A DNA stretch of 64,000 nt from Acinetobacter sp. ANC 3781 (GTDB lineage: Bacteria; Pseudomonadota; Gammaproteobacteria; Pseudomonadales; Moraxellaceae): positions 1 to 64,000 of the forward strand of contig NZ_SJOH01000017.1 of assembly GCF_004331285.1 (NCBI RefSeq), given 5' to 3'. The notes under the pieces were generated by a model, which had not been told where the DNA came from, searched no databases, and saw only the letters and a list, made by a program, of their open reading frames with translations. A program made the position numbers and the translations under genes. Below, piece by piece: positions 18,252-26,779 of the stretch (position 1 is its first letter; each line of letters starts with the position of its first letter).

Positions 18252-19547
18252 TCAGTGATCGTGATGTAAATACTCAGGTTCTTTCGGTAGAGCAAAACTA
18301 CACAAGAAGCAAATTACCAGCATTACCACGACATAAACAAAGAAGAGATTTTCAATTCCGGCATCTTTAAACTGTAGCGCTACAGCAGGCGCCGTTCCAC
18401 CAAATATCGCATTACCTACAGCATAAGAAAAGCCAACACCGAGTGCACGTACATGCGGTGGGAACATTTCCGCCTTAACCAGACCACTAATAGAGGTATA
18501 GAAACTTAGCAGCATCATCATAAAAATTAGCAACAAGGTCACAATGACTGGCGAATAGCTAAAGTATGGCATGGCAATCACCATCACTGGATAGATAAAG
18601 ATTGCCACGGACGCACTGAATGCCAACATTGCAGCACGACGCCCAATACGGTCAGAAATCGCACCAAAAAGTGGTTGTGCCACCATAAATATAAACAGGG
18701 CCGCAGTCATCATGTAACCAACAGTTCTACCCTCAATCCCCAAATTGGTCATATAGGTTTTTGAGTAAACGGTCAGCACATAAAAACTTAAAGAACCTGC
18801 GGATGTATAACCGACCACCAGCAAGAAGGTTCTCCAGTGCTTTTTAAATAACTCACGCAAACTTCCCGCTTCTTCTTTACCTTCGTCTTTTTTGGACAAA
18901 GTCTCCTCTAAGCGACTACGTGCCAGCAATGAAATAATGGCAGCAACACCACCCACTACAAATGGAATGCGCCAGCCGCCATCCATTAACTGTTGTTCAG
19001 TCATTAGCATCAGCAAGATAACGCCCAATAAGCTTGCTAATAACTGCCCGCCAGATAAAGTCACATACTGGAATGAAGCAAAAAAGCCACGTTGCCCTTT
19101 GAGTGCAATTTCGCTCATATATGTTGCAACTGCGCCATATTCACCGCCTACCGATAAGCCTTGTAACAGACGTACCAAAAGCAACAAGAACGGTGCAGCC
19201 ATACCCACCTGCTCATAGGTCGGTAATAAAGCAAACAAGAATGAACTGACTGCCATTAAACTAATGGAAATCACCATCGAGTTTTTACGACCATGTTTAT
19301 CGGCAATACGTCCGAAAATCCAGCTCCCAATAGGGCGCATAAAGAAACTGGCAGCAAAAACACCCCAAACGTAAACCCCTTGGGCTGAAGAACTCATATC
19401 TGGTGCAGTTAACGCATGCTGAAAATACATGGCAAAAACAGCATAAATATAGAAGTCAAACCATTCGACCAAGTTACCCGAAGAAGCTCCTATAATCCCT
19501 CGAACGCGTTTGCTCTTCTCTTCTTTACTATAAACTATCTCACTCAT
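18252..19547 (-). CDS. kgtP: MHS-family MFS transporter, KgtP-like (2-oxoglutarate:H+ symporter)
   Basis: A 431-residue, 12-helix major facilitator of the metabolite:H+ symporter group. E. coli KgtP has 432 residues. The ATG at 19547 has AAGGA 6-7 bases upstream; an upstream in-frame start at 19634 has none. MHS hallmarks: GASSGNLVEWFDFYIYA (TM1), FFMRPIGSWIFGRIADKHGRK (the MFS A motif), LLQGLSVGGEYGA and TFLLVVGYTSAGSLSFY. These resemble KgtP more than ProP, which would carry a C-terminal coiled coil that is absent here. Substrate assignment is by similarity. Confidence 0.8.
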   Translation of the reverse strand: MSEIVYSKEEKSKRVRGIIGASSGNLVEWFDFYIYAVFAMYFQHALTAPDMSSSAQGVYVWGVFAASFFMRPIGSWIFGRIADKHGRKNSMVISISLMAVSSFLFALLPTYEQVGMAAPFLLLLVRLLQGLSVGGEYGAVATYMSEIALKGQRGFFASFQYVTLSGGQLLASLLGVILLMLMTEQQLMDGGWRIPFVVGGVAAIISLLARSRLEETLSKKDEGKEEAGSLRELFKKHWRTFLLVVGYTSAGSLSFYVLTVYSKTYMTNLGIEGRTVGYMMTAALFIFMVAQPLFGAISDRIGRRAAMLAFSASVAIFIYPVMVIAMPYFSYSPVIVTLLLIFMMMLLSFYTSISGLVKAEMFPPHVRALGVGFSYAVGNAIFGGTAPAVALQFKDAGIENLFFVYVVVMLVICFLCSFALPKEPEYLHHDH

Positions 19548-20011
19548 TGCTGTTCCTTTGTCCCATTTATAATTATTGACAGAGCATGACTCCCACAATA
19601 ACTTGAATTTTCCACTTTTAATTTTACAGTTCAATAGTAAATTACATTTAAGTCAAAACTCTTTACTTAAATATTGGCTTACTGGATTAACCCATATTTC
19701 TTTTAGATAAAAATTTTGAATACTGAGGCTGTAGAGCGAATCTGCTCGATACTTTACATATAGATAAGTATCTAACTCCTATAAAATTAAATGAATTTTT
19801 TAGTTGTATTTCTATGAATGAGAATGGGCACTTTTCAGTGAAGATAAATAATCTTGTATAGAATTTATTGATTATTCTAATTTTAGCAGCGAAAGGATAG
19901 TTAAATTTAACTAAGGCTCAGTTAAAAATAAACAAACAGCAAAGCCTGTTTAAATCTAAGAAAAGTAAATGCTGTGATACCGGTATTTAAATGAAGTAAC
20001 AGGCAAGTCAG
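19548..20011. other. Intergenic region bordering the accessory islet
   Basis: About 460 AT-rich bases. I see no gene, RNA or strong hairpin. It should contain the kgtP promoter near its left end. Confidence 0.5.
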
Positions 20012-20233
20012 CTATCTAGCAAATAAATGACGGGTATGCTGATTGATATAGGCATTTAAGCCATCCCCATACTGGGCCAGTTGTTTCATGTTCTCGACAT
20101 GCTGATAGCCTGCACTGGTATAACTATAGGTATAAGTTTTTGATCTTTTCTTGAATTGAACCCGAATAAACTCATTGCCAATTTCATAGTTGGCCACACC
20201 GGAGTCGTGATTAAGGTCAAGATAATGTTCCAA
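20012..20233 (-). CDS. KTSC-like small protein, copy A
   Basis: A 73-residue protein of the small family related to the KTSC domain. YEIGNEFIRVQF (16-27), YTYSYTSAG (34-42), HVENMKQLAQYGDGLNAYI (45-63). The function is unknown. Ungapped comparison with copy B (21912-22130) gives about 33 identities in 72 positions. The start appears to be TTG at 20233, with AGGG about 9 bases upstream and no in-frame ATG available. The 5' end lies inside an islet of small genes. Confidence 0.7.
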   Translation of the reverse strand: MEHYLDLNHDSGVANYEIGNEFIRVQFKKRSKTYTYSYTSAGYQHVENMKQLAQYGDGLNAYINQHTRHLFAR

Positions 20234-20333
20234 ATGAGCAGCCCTGAAAACCGTGAATTTCTTGTTTTATATGGGGTGAATTGATCATTTTTCAAACAAA
20301 AATAGCGAATAAACACATATGCTGAAGTAATAA

Positions 20334-20361
20334 AAAAGCCCTATTGAGTAATAGGGCTTTT
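20334..20361 (-). terminator. Terminator after the zinc-ribbon gene
   Basis: AAAAGCCCTATT (20334-20345) pairs with AATAGGGCTTTT (20350-20361). A T run follows on the minus strand, and the stem is T/A-flanked on both sides so it may work in both directions. Confidence 0.8.
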
Positions 20362-20398
20362 GTTCAAAACAGAGGGTAGCTGTTTTTATATGTGCTGC

Positions 20399-20542
20399 TT
20401 AGGCAATTTTGTTGTTAAATATATTGCCAAGGCATTTGGTACACGGGGGTAAACGATCTGTACCAATTTCTAAGTAAGTGCGTTTTCCGCACTGAACACA
20501 AAAATAGAAGCCTGTTCCGGGTTTTTCGCCAGCAGTAACCAT
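20399..20542 (-). CDS. 47-residue zinc-ribbon protein
   Basis: A short gene from ATG at 20542 to TAA at 20399 with a good Shine-Dalgarno (GGAGA, 6 bases upstream). The product begins VTAGEKPGTGFYFCVQCGK and carries two CxxC pairs (CVQC at 15-18, CTKC at 34-37) separated by a TDRLPPC segment, so it should bind one zinc. It matches a widespread class of tiny zinc ribbons of unknown function, in which the GEKPGxGxYxC opening and the LPPCxxC second knuckle are typical. Length and motif completeness suggest it is intact. Confidence 0.8.
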   Translation of the reverse strand: MVTAGEKPGTGFYFCVQCGKRTYLEIGTDRLPPCTKCLGNIFNNKIA

Positions 20543-20648
20543 TTTTGTTCTCCATGGGTTTTAGAAATGGTAGAACCAGTATATCCTTATTATGATGAAT
20601 GTCTATTGTCCATTTCGACAGATGATAGTGGCGTTTGGGCGAAGTTTT

Positions 20649-21899
20649 CTAACTGTCATTACTCGCTTTTGCAGGAGTTATAGAATCAATAACATCTTCG
20701 ACCTTGTTCACTATTCTTTCTCCAACCTTATTCAGACCTGTTTTTTCTATAACCTCATGAGTAGGACTACCATGATTTACAGAATCAACCAATCTCAATG
20801 GTGCTTCTTCAAGCCTAGTCAATGCAACATTAAATAATCGAGCCTCAAACTCTTCATCGATTTTTGCAGCTTCTTTTTTATACCCTTCATATGCTTTTGC
20901 TACTGATGCCTTGAAATCATAATCTTCTGCTAATTTGAAACGTTGACTAATTTGTTTCGTCGCTAACCAAGCAAACCACAAAGGCGCAATAACACTCGTC
21001 ATTGATAAAATTATTTGTATCCAAATGATCCCCCAATTTAAATTCTGAGATAATAAGGAACTCGTTAAAATTTGTATTCTTTCGTGCCCAATCCAAGCGC
21101 CTACGGCTAGAGCAAATAATAATCCGCCAACCCATAATCTCATTGAATTTTTAAGATCTTTTGCTCTTTGATCAAAAGCTGAAGCTAACCCTTTTGTGGT
21201 TGTTATTCGGTATGCATCTTCACAATTCTCTATTAACTTTTTAGCTTGTTTATGTAATTCATTAATAGATTTAAGTTGTGCTTCTACAGAGGCTTTATGT
21301 TCAGTAATCTTTTTTCTATCAAAAGATGAGTCTTCATGAATTTCTGAAATTTTTATTCTAGCTTCTTTTAAACTTTGTAAATCAGTGGGTAACGATTCTG
21401 CTGCCTCTGTAGCTTCTTTTATTAAATCAATTTGTTGTGATAGGTCATCTTTATTAGGAATAAGATTATCTAATTCCGTCTGAATCCCCCTTAATCTACG
21501 GTTAAGTGCAGGTGGCAATGCTTTAGAATCTTGTAAAATTTCCCATGAAAATAATGGCTGAATAACTTTTTCAACTCATTGTAAGGTTGATAGATAAGCT
21601 GGTATAGCCTGATTACCATGTCCATTAAACATATAAGGAATTGTATCTGAATACATAACCTGTAAACGTGTAGGTATCAATGATATTAATTCGACTAATT
21701 CAGCATCGATAACTTTAATTTCAGAGTTTCGGATGCTCATCGATAAATTTTTAGGAATATTTGCTAAATCATGTCTCGTTACCGCAGGATGATGCCATCC
21801 AAAAACATTTTTTAAAACTTGATCATCATTCCATGACTTTAAAACAACTTGCGATAGCTCATCTAAAGCATCACATAGCTTAATTAAGGTTTTATCCAT
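20649..21899 (-). pseudogene. Coiled-coil two-helix membrane protein, interrupted by an in-frame TGA
   Basis: The reading frame from ATG at 21899 (good AGGGGGAG Shine-Dalgarno) runs 107 codons to TGA at 21576-21578, then stays open in the same frame for 308 more codons to 20649. The sequence flanking the stop is continuous (LSTLQ, stop, VEKVIQPLFSW), and TGG to TGA (Trp) would explain it. The full product would be about 416 residues: a soluble N-terminal part, a long coiled coil (~145-235), two transmembrane helices (~255-315) and a helical, charged C terminus ending in NKVEDVIDSITPAK. I do not recognise the family. It is 12 bases downstream of KTSC-like copy B and probably cotranscribed. Could be a real nonsense mutation, or a sequencing error. 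Confidence 0.75.
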
Positions 21900-21911
21900 A
21901 TCTCCCCCTCT

Positions 21912-22130
21912 TTAATCGTATAATTTTTTTACATTTCGCATAATATAAGAATTTAGCCCATTACCACTCTTAGCTAACACTTTCATTTTTTCTATATGAA
22001 ATTGACCTGCTTTATAATAACTATAAGTATAAGACCTAGCAGTTCCTTGAAACCAAACAGTTATATACGTACTTCCAATTTCGAAATGAGTAACATTTGA
22101 ATCATTATCTATGTCTTTATAAATTTCCAA
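21912..22130 (-). CDS. KTSC-like small protein, copy B
   Basis: A 72-residue paralogue of copy A: FEIGSTYITVWF (16-27), SYTYSYYKAG (33-42), HIEKMKVLAKSGNGLNSYI (45-63). The likely start is TTG at 22130 with AGGGGGG about 7 bases upstream. It ends 12 bases before the interrupted membrane-protein gene, which has its own strong ribosome-binding site, so the two look like a two-gene operon. The function is unknown; related KTSC proteins accompany many different genes. Confidence 0.72.
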   Translation of the reverse strand: MEIYKDIDNDSNVTHFEIGSTYITVWFQGTARSYTYSYYKAGQFHIEKMKVLAKSGNGLNSYIMRNVKKLYD

Positions 22131-22147
22131 ACTTAGCCCCCCTTAAT

Positions 22148-22177
22148 AAAAAACCCCACTTCACAGTAGGGTTTTTT
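22148..22177 (-). terminator. Terminator upstream of KTSC-like copy B
   Basis: AAAAAACCCCACT pairs with AGTAGGGTTTTTT (one mismatch) around TCAC. It ends transcription of the Cys-rich gene and would separate it from copy B. Confidence 0.75.
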
Positions 22178-22208
22178 TACAACAATATCAATAACTTTTA
22201 GTCTATGT

Positions 22209-22427
22209 TTATGAAGTATGGCAAGCCGCTGCACACCAATAACAACCATTAATTCTATTGCTAGGCCAATTCGATTTAGCTTGAGCAACCGCTTGCTGAC
22301 AATTAGAAAAATTGCCTAGTTCAATTTGATTCTCTGCAGCCGGCAGATAGCTACAACCTTTTGTGGCATTGTGTACTTCATGATCACCACTAGATTGTGA
22401 GTTCTTATTAATAATATATTTATCCAT
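22209..22427 (-). CDS. Cys-rich 72-residue small protein
   Basis: The ATG at 22427 is chosen because GGGGAAAG lies just upstream; a longer frame (to 22475) would run into a terminator stem. The product begins MDKYIINKNSQSSGDHEVH and has five cysteines (25, 43, 62, 65, 69), ending GCYWCAAACHTS. This outline (a KYIINKN..GDHEVH start, then C..YLP..EN, then GC..C...C) is a recurring small-protein family that I have seen without an assigned function. The cysteine/histidine spacing suggests metal binding. It is the last islet gene before acnD. Confidence 0.7.
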   Translation of the reverse strand: MDKYIINKNSQSSGDHEVHNATKGCSYLPAAENQIELGNFSNCQQAVAQAKSNWPSNRINGCYWCAAACHTS

Positions 22428-22464
22428 TGACTTTCCCCATTCAAAAAATTTAAGTGACATTAAA

Positions 22465-22495
22465 AATAAAGCCATATTAATAATATGGCTTTATT
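22465..22495 (-). terminator. Terminator after acnD
   Basis: AATAAAGCCATATTA with its complement forms a nearly perfect stem ending 34 bases past the acnD stop; Ts follow on the minus strand. Confidence 0.75.
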
Positions 22496-22528
22496 GGTTA
22501 AAAATCAAACACCTTTATAAATAGTTAA

Positions 22529-25135
22529 TTACGCCACTTGCCCTTCCAAAAAGTCCTGTGCAAAGCGTTGCAATACACCACCCGCTTCATACACATGCAC
22601 TTCTTCTTCGGTATCCAAACGGCAGGTTACCGGCACTTCAGTAATCTGATTCTTGCCATCATCTGTGGCACGTTCAATCACTAAAGTTAAGGTTGAACGT
22701 GGCGCAATATTACCAATCACGCTATATAGCTCAGTACCATCCAGCTTCAATGTTTTACGGTCTGTGCCCGGTTTAAACTCAAGCGGCAATACACCCATGC
22801 CGACCAGATTGGTACGGTGAATACGCTCAAAACCTTCTGCAACAATCGCTTCTACACCAGCTAGACGCACACCTTTGGCAGCCCAGTCACGGCTTGAACC
22901 CTGACCATAGTCTTTACCGGCAATCACAATCAAAGGCTGCTTACGGTTCATGTAAGTTTCAATCGCTTCCCACATACGCATTACTTCGCCTTCCGGCTCT
23001 ACACGCGCTTTCGAACCTTGCTTAATTGTACCGTCGGAACGAACCACCATTTCATTAAACAGTTTCGGATTCGCCAGTGTCGCACGTTGTGTAGTCAGGT
23101 GATCACCGCGGTGCGTCGCATAAGAGTTAAAGTCTTCTTCAGGCACACCCATTTTTTTCAGGTATTCGCCTGAAGCACTGTCGAGCACAATCGCATTCGA
23201 TGGAGATAAGTGGTCGGTGGTAATGTTGTCACCCAAAATTGCCAGCGGACGCATATTTGCAAGTGTACGCGGTGCAGCCAATGCCCCTTCCCAATACGGC
23301 GGACGGCGAATATAGGTACTTTGCGGACGCCAGTCATACAGTGGACTGACTGTCTTTTCATTCTTGCCTAGATCGAACATTGGAATATAGACTTGACGAA
23401 ACTGTTCAGGCTTCACTGACTTTTGCACCAAAGCATCAATTTCAGCATCGGATGGCCAAATGTCTTTTAAGTAAATTGGATTACCGTCTTTATCGTTGCC
23501 AAGTGAATCTTTTTCGATGTCAAAACGAATAGTGCCGGCGATTGCATACGCAACCACGAGCGGCGGTGATGCCAAGAATGCCTGTTTTGCATAAGGATGG
23601 ATACGACCATCAAAGTTACGATTACCCGATAACACCGCAGTTGCATACAGGTCACGGTCAATAATTTCTTGCTGAATTTTTGGGTCTAACGCACCAGACA
23701 TCCCGTTACAGGTGGTGCAGGCATAAGCCACAATACCAAAGCCGAGTTTTTCTAAATCGTGCAATACACCCGCCTCTTCAAGGTAAAGTGCTGCCGTTTT
23801 AGATCCTGGTGCAAAAGATGATTTCACCCAAGGTTTACGGGTTAAACCCAACTCGTTTGCCTTACGCGCAAGCAAACCTGCTGCAACAGTATTACGCGGG
23901 TTTGATGTATTGGTACAAGACGTGATTGCAGCAATGATCACTGCACCGTCCGGCATTAAACCATCGGTACGCTGCTCAACCACGCCGGCAATGCCTTTTT
24001 CTTTTAAGTCAGCTGTAGATACACGTGCATGCGGATTCGATGGCCCGGCAATATTGCGGGTCACAGTCGACAAGTCGAAACGCAGTACACGCGGATATTC
24101 TGCTTGTTTCATTTCGGATGCCCAAAGCCCAATTTCTTTGGCATAGGCTTCAACCAGTTTCACTTGTTCTGCTTCACGACCAGTCAAGGTCAGATAATCA
24201 ATGGTGTTCTGGTCAATGTAGAACATGGCAGCCGTTGCGCCATATTCAGGAGTCATGTTGGAAATCGTGGCACGATCCCCCACCGACATGCTGTCCGCAC
24301 CTTCACCAAAGAATTCAAGATAGGCACCCACGACACGCTCTTTACGCAAAAATTCAGTTAGTGCCAATACGATATCGGTTGCAGTAATACCGGCTTGACG
24401 CTGACCGACCAGTTCCACACCAATAATGTCTGGCAGACGCATCCACGATGCACGGCCCAGCATCACATTTTCAGCTTCCAAGCCACCGACACCAATCGAG
24501 ATTACCCCCAAAGCATCGGTATGCGGAGTATGCGAGTCTGTTCCTACGCAGGTATCTGGATACGCCACGCCATCACGGTTTTGAATCACCGGAGACATTT
24601 TTTCCAGATTGATCTGGTGCATGATGCCGTTGCCCGCAGGAATTACATCGACATTTTCAAAGGCTGTTTTGGTCCACTCAATAAAGTGGAAACGGTCTTC
24701 ATTACGACGGTCTTCAATGGCACGGTTTTTCTCAAAAGCATCAGGATCGGAACCGCCATACTCCACTGCCAATGAGTGGTCAACGATGAGCTGTGTAGGA
24801 ACAACTGGATTTACCTTGGACGGGTCTCCGCCCTGATCAGCAATCGCATCACGTAAGCCAGCCAAGTCGACCAGTGCGGTCTGACCCAAGATGTCATGAC
24901 AGACTACACGTGCCGGATACCAGGGAAAGTCGTGATCTTGTTTACGTTGAATAAGTTCTTTTAATGACTGCTCTAAAATGGCTGGGTCACAACGGCGTAC
25001 CAACTGTTCTGCAAGTACTTTAGAGGTATAAGGAAGTTTGGCATATGCGCCTGGCTGGATATCTTCTACGGCTTGGCGCACGTCAAAATATTCGAGCTGG
25101 GTGCCTTGCAGTAGTTTACGGTAGTTGTTGTTCAT
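22529..25135 (-). CDS. acnD: Fe/S-dependent 2-methylcitrate dehydratase AcnD
   Basis: Dehydrates 2-methylcitrate in the methylcitrate cycle for propionyl-CoA, working with PrpF in other bacteria. It has 868 residues, the AcnD length rather than the ~890-920 of AcnA. The 4Fe-4S cysteines lie in SCTNTSNP and ACTTCNGMSG; other aconitase blocks are VVPTQLIVDHSLAVE, TDSHTPHTDALGV and GKDYGQGSSRDWAAKG. Prp genes prpB, prpC and prpF are not adjacent on either side in this window, which is unusual because acnD normally sits with them. Divergent ygfZ lies about 260 bases upstream. Confidence 0.88.
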   Translation of the reverse strand: MNNNYRKLLQGTQLEYFDVRQAVEDIQPGAYAKLPYTSKVLAEQLVRRCDPAILEQSLKELIQRKQDHDFPWYPARVVCHDILGQTALVDLAGLRDAIADQGGDPSKVNPVVPTQLIVDHSLAVEYGGSDPDAFEKNRAIEDRRNEDRFHFIEWTKTAFENVDVIPAGNGIMHQINLEKMSPVIQNRDGVAYPDTCVGTDSHTPHTDALGVISIGVGGLEAENVMLGRASWMRLPDIIGVELVGQRQAGITATDIVLALTEFLRKERVVGAYLEFFGEGADSMSVGDRATISNMTPEYGATAAMFYIDQNTIDYLTLTGREAEQVKLVEAYAKEIGLWASEMKQAEYPRVLRFDLSTVTRNIAGPSNPHARVSTADLKEKGIAGVVEQRTDGLMPDGAVIIAAITSCTNTSNPRNTVAAGLLARKANELGLTRKPWVKSSFAPGSKTAALYLEEAGVLHDLEKLGFGIVAYACTTCNGMSGALDPKIQQEIIDRDLYATAVLSGNRNFDGRIHPYAKQAFLASPPLVVAYAIAGTIRFDIEKDSLGNDKDGNPIYLKDIWPSDAEIDALVQKSVKPEQFRQVYIPMFDLGKNEKTVSPLYDWRPQSTYIRRPPYWEGALAAPRTLANMRPLAILGDNITTDHLSPSNAIVLDSASGEYLKKMGVPEEDFNSYATHRGDHLTTQRATLANPKLFNEMVVRSDGTIKQGSKARVEPEGEVMRMWEAIETYMNRKQPLIVIAGKDYGQGSSRDWAAKGVRLAGVEAIVAEGFERIHRTNLVGMGVLPLEFKPGTDRKTLKLDGTELYSVIGNIAPRSTLTLVIERATDDGKNQITEVPVTCRLDTEEEVHVYEAGGVLQRFAQDFLEGQVA

Positions 25136-25393
25136 AGCTTACCTGCCTCTTAAATCATTTTTTTACTGCGTAATTGTTGTTGACTAGTCACACTCGTTTG
25201 TTAGCATTGTACGCTGTGAAAAAGCCATTTCCCAAATCACATATATTTCAAAAGCTTAGGTATAAAATTGGCATTTTAGAAATATTTAGTTACATAAAAT
25301 TTAGAATATTTGCCCTAAATGTGCTTTTTTTTGCAAAATAGCGGAAAATACAGCTAATTCTTTAGTATTAGATCCAGTATTGGTGGCCAATAA

Positions 25394-26113
25394 ATGAGTA
25401 ATCCAGCTTTCTCCTTATTCACGCTAAACGGTGTGGATGCGCAAAAATTCCTTCAAGGTCAAGTGACTTTAAATACCGAAGCCTTAACAGAAAACCTAAC
25501 TCGATATACAGCAATCTGTAGTTTAAAAGGTCGTATTCAGTTTGGTTTATGGCTCAAAAAAATTAATCCGGAAAGTTTTGAAATTGTTGTGACTGCCGAT
25601 CAAGCCGAAGAGTTTGCCAAGCATATTAAAAAGTTTGGTGCATTTTCTAAAATGAAGCTGGAAGAAGTCGGTTCAGTGTTCCCTACTCTAGATGGCGACA
25701 GCACTAATTTTTCTGCGGCTGAAACTGATATTGCAGTATGGCAACTGCAAGCGATTGAATCCGGTCAAGCCTGGATTGAAGCAGCAACGGCGCATGAGTT
25801 CCAACCGCAAGAATTACGTTTACACCAACGTGAAGGCGTGCATTACGACAAGGGCTGTTATATTGGTCAGGAAATCATTGCGCGCCTGTGGTTTAAAGCC
25901 AAGCCTAAAAGCTGGTTACATTTGGTTCAAGGTACAGGTGCAACACCTGCTTTGGCAACAAAGTTAAATAATGATGTTGAAGTGGTAAACAGCATTGCGA
26001 TTGATGGCGGTTATAAAGCTTTAGTGGTCGCTAAACCTGCAGCACTTGAAGAACTAGGTTTAGCCGTTTTAGATTTACCAGAGGCTTTAAAAGGCGATGT
26101 GGCACGTCCGTAA
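25394..26113 (+). CDS. ygfZ: tRNA-modifying/Fe-S maintenance protein YgfZ
   Basis: A 239-residue folate-binding protein related to GcvT, needed for upkeep of certain iron-sulfur enzymes and for tRNA modification in E. coli. The defining motif KGCYIGQEI, with its redox-active cysteine, is present near residue 154. The N-terminal LFTLNGVDAQKFLQGQVT and the C-terminal beta domain are as expected. It is shorter than the E. coli protein (326), as in related genera. It diverges from acnD, itself an Fe-S enzyme. Confidence 0.9.
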   Translation: MSNPAFSLFTLNGVDAQKFLQGQVTLNTEALTENLTRYTAICSLKGRIQFGLWLKKINPESFEIVVTADQAEEFAKHIKKFGAFSKMKLEEVGSVFPTLDGDSTNFSAAETDIAVWQLQAIESGQAWIEAATAHEFQPQELRLHQREGVHYDKGCYIGQEIIARLWFKAKPKSWLHLVQGTGATPALATKLNNDVEVVNSIAIDGGYKALVVAKPAALEELGLAVLDLPEALKGDVARP

Positions 26114-26140
26114 TAATATTCAAGTTTACTAACTCCATTA

Positions 26141-26168
26141 AAAAAGCCTCCCAAATCGGAGGCTTTTT
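26141..26168 (+). terminator. Convergent terminator between ygfZ and the 83-residue protein
   Basis: AAAAAGCCTCC (26141-26151) pairs with GGAGGCTTTTT (26158-26168). It is symmetric and usable from both sides. Confidence 0.85.
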
Positions 26169-26172
26169 AAAA

Positions 26173-26424
26173 TCATAAATTAAAATCGTGAAAAAGTTTG
26201 TTCATGTCTTTAATGACATACTCTTTAAAATGAAATGCACGCGCATGTTTTGCATCAATACGTGCCGTCTTACCCTCATGTTCAAAGATATAAACACGGT
26301 CGTCTTTGCTCACCAAAAAGTTTTTGCCTAATCTCATTAACAATGCATCAAATTTATCTTCATCCGGAATGCTTTCATCCAGATTAATCTGATCATATGC
26401 CCGTTTAATCGCTTTGATGAACAT
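26173..26424 (-). CDS. Hypothetical protein, 83 residues
   Basis: Not recognised. A soluble, charged protein (FIKAIKRAYDQINLDES at the start, FHFKEYVIKDMNKLFHDFNL at the end) with no signal peptide or membrane segment. It ends directly at the shared terminator with ygfZ. Composition is normal for the region, so I treat it as a real gene. Confidence 0.6.
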   Translation of the reverse strand: MFIKAIKRAYDQINLDESIPDEDKFDALLMRLGKNFLVSKDDRVYIFEHEGKTARIDAKHARAFHFKEYVIKDMNKLFHDFNL

Positions 26425-26779
26425 TCATATACTCACAATTTTATTCAGCCGCGATTTAAACAAACATTGAGGAAAAAGCAAAGTGCTGTTGATTTCGTGA
26501 CGCCTTTTTTATGTCATGAAATTTTACTTAAACTAAAACTTTAACTTTAACTTTAGAAGAGCAATTCACGTTAATACAAAAAAGCCTTAAGGCTGATTTA
26601 AGCTACTCATTATTTACTTAAGCCCTTGCTCTGCAAATATCAAAAAAAATTGTTGCAGTACACAAATCATATATTTACATTCACACAATTAAACTTATGA
26701 TGTTGTATTGAGTCTTCCACATACATTCTTAAACACATAAATGGAATTATGTGATTGTTTATAAAAAGGTTATTAAACT
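26425..26779. other. Intergenic region upstream of the Sel1 gene
   Basis: About 355 AT-rich bases. A short palindrome (GCCTTAAGGC, ~26,583-26,592) lies in the middle; otherwise no gene or RNA is apparent. It holds the promoters of the two divergent genes. Confidence 0.45.

Noticed and set aside
22428..22475. A longer N terminus for the Cys-rich protein
   Set aside because: It would overlap the acnD terminator stem, and the internal ATG at 22427 has a good ribosome-binding site.
24025..24387. Long open frames on the plus strand opposite acnD
   Set aside because: They lie fully inside a conserved enzyme gene, have odd amino acid composition and no ribosome-binding site; such shadows are common opposite GC-biased codons.
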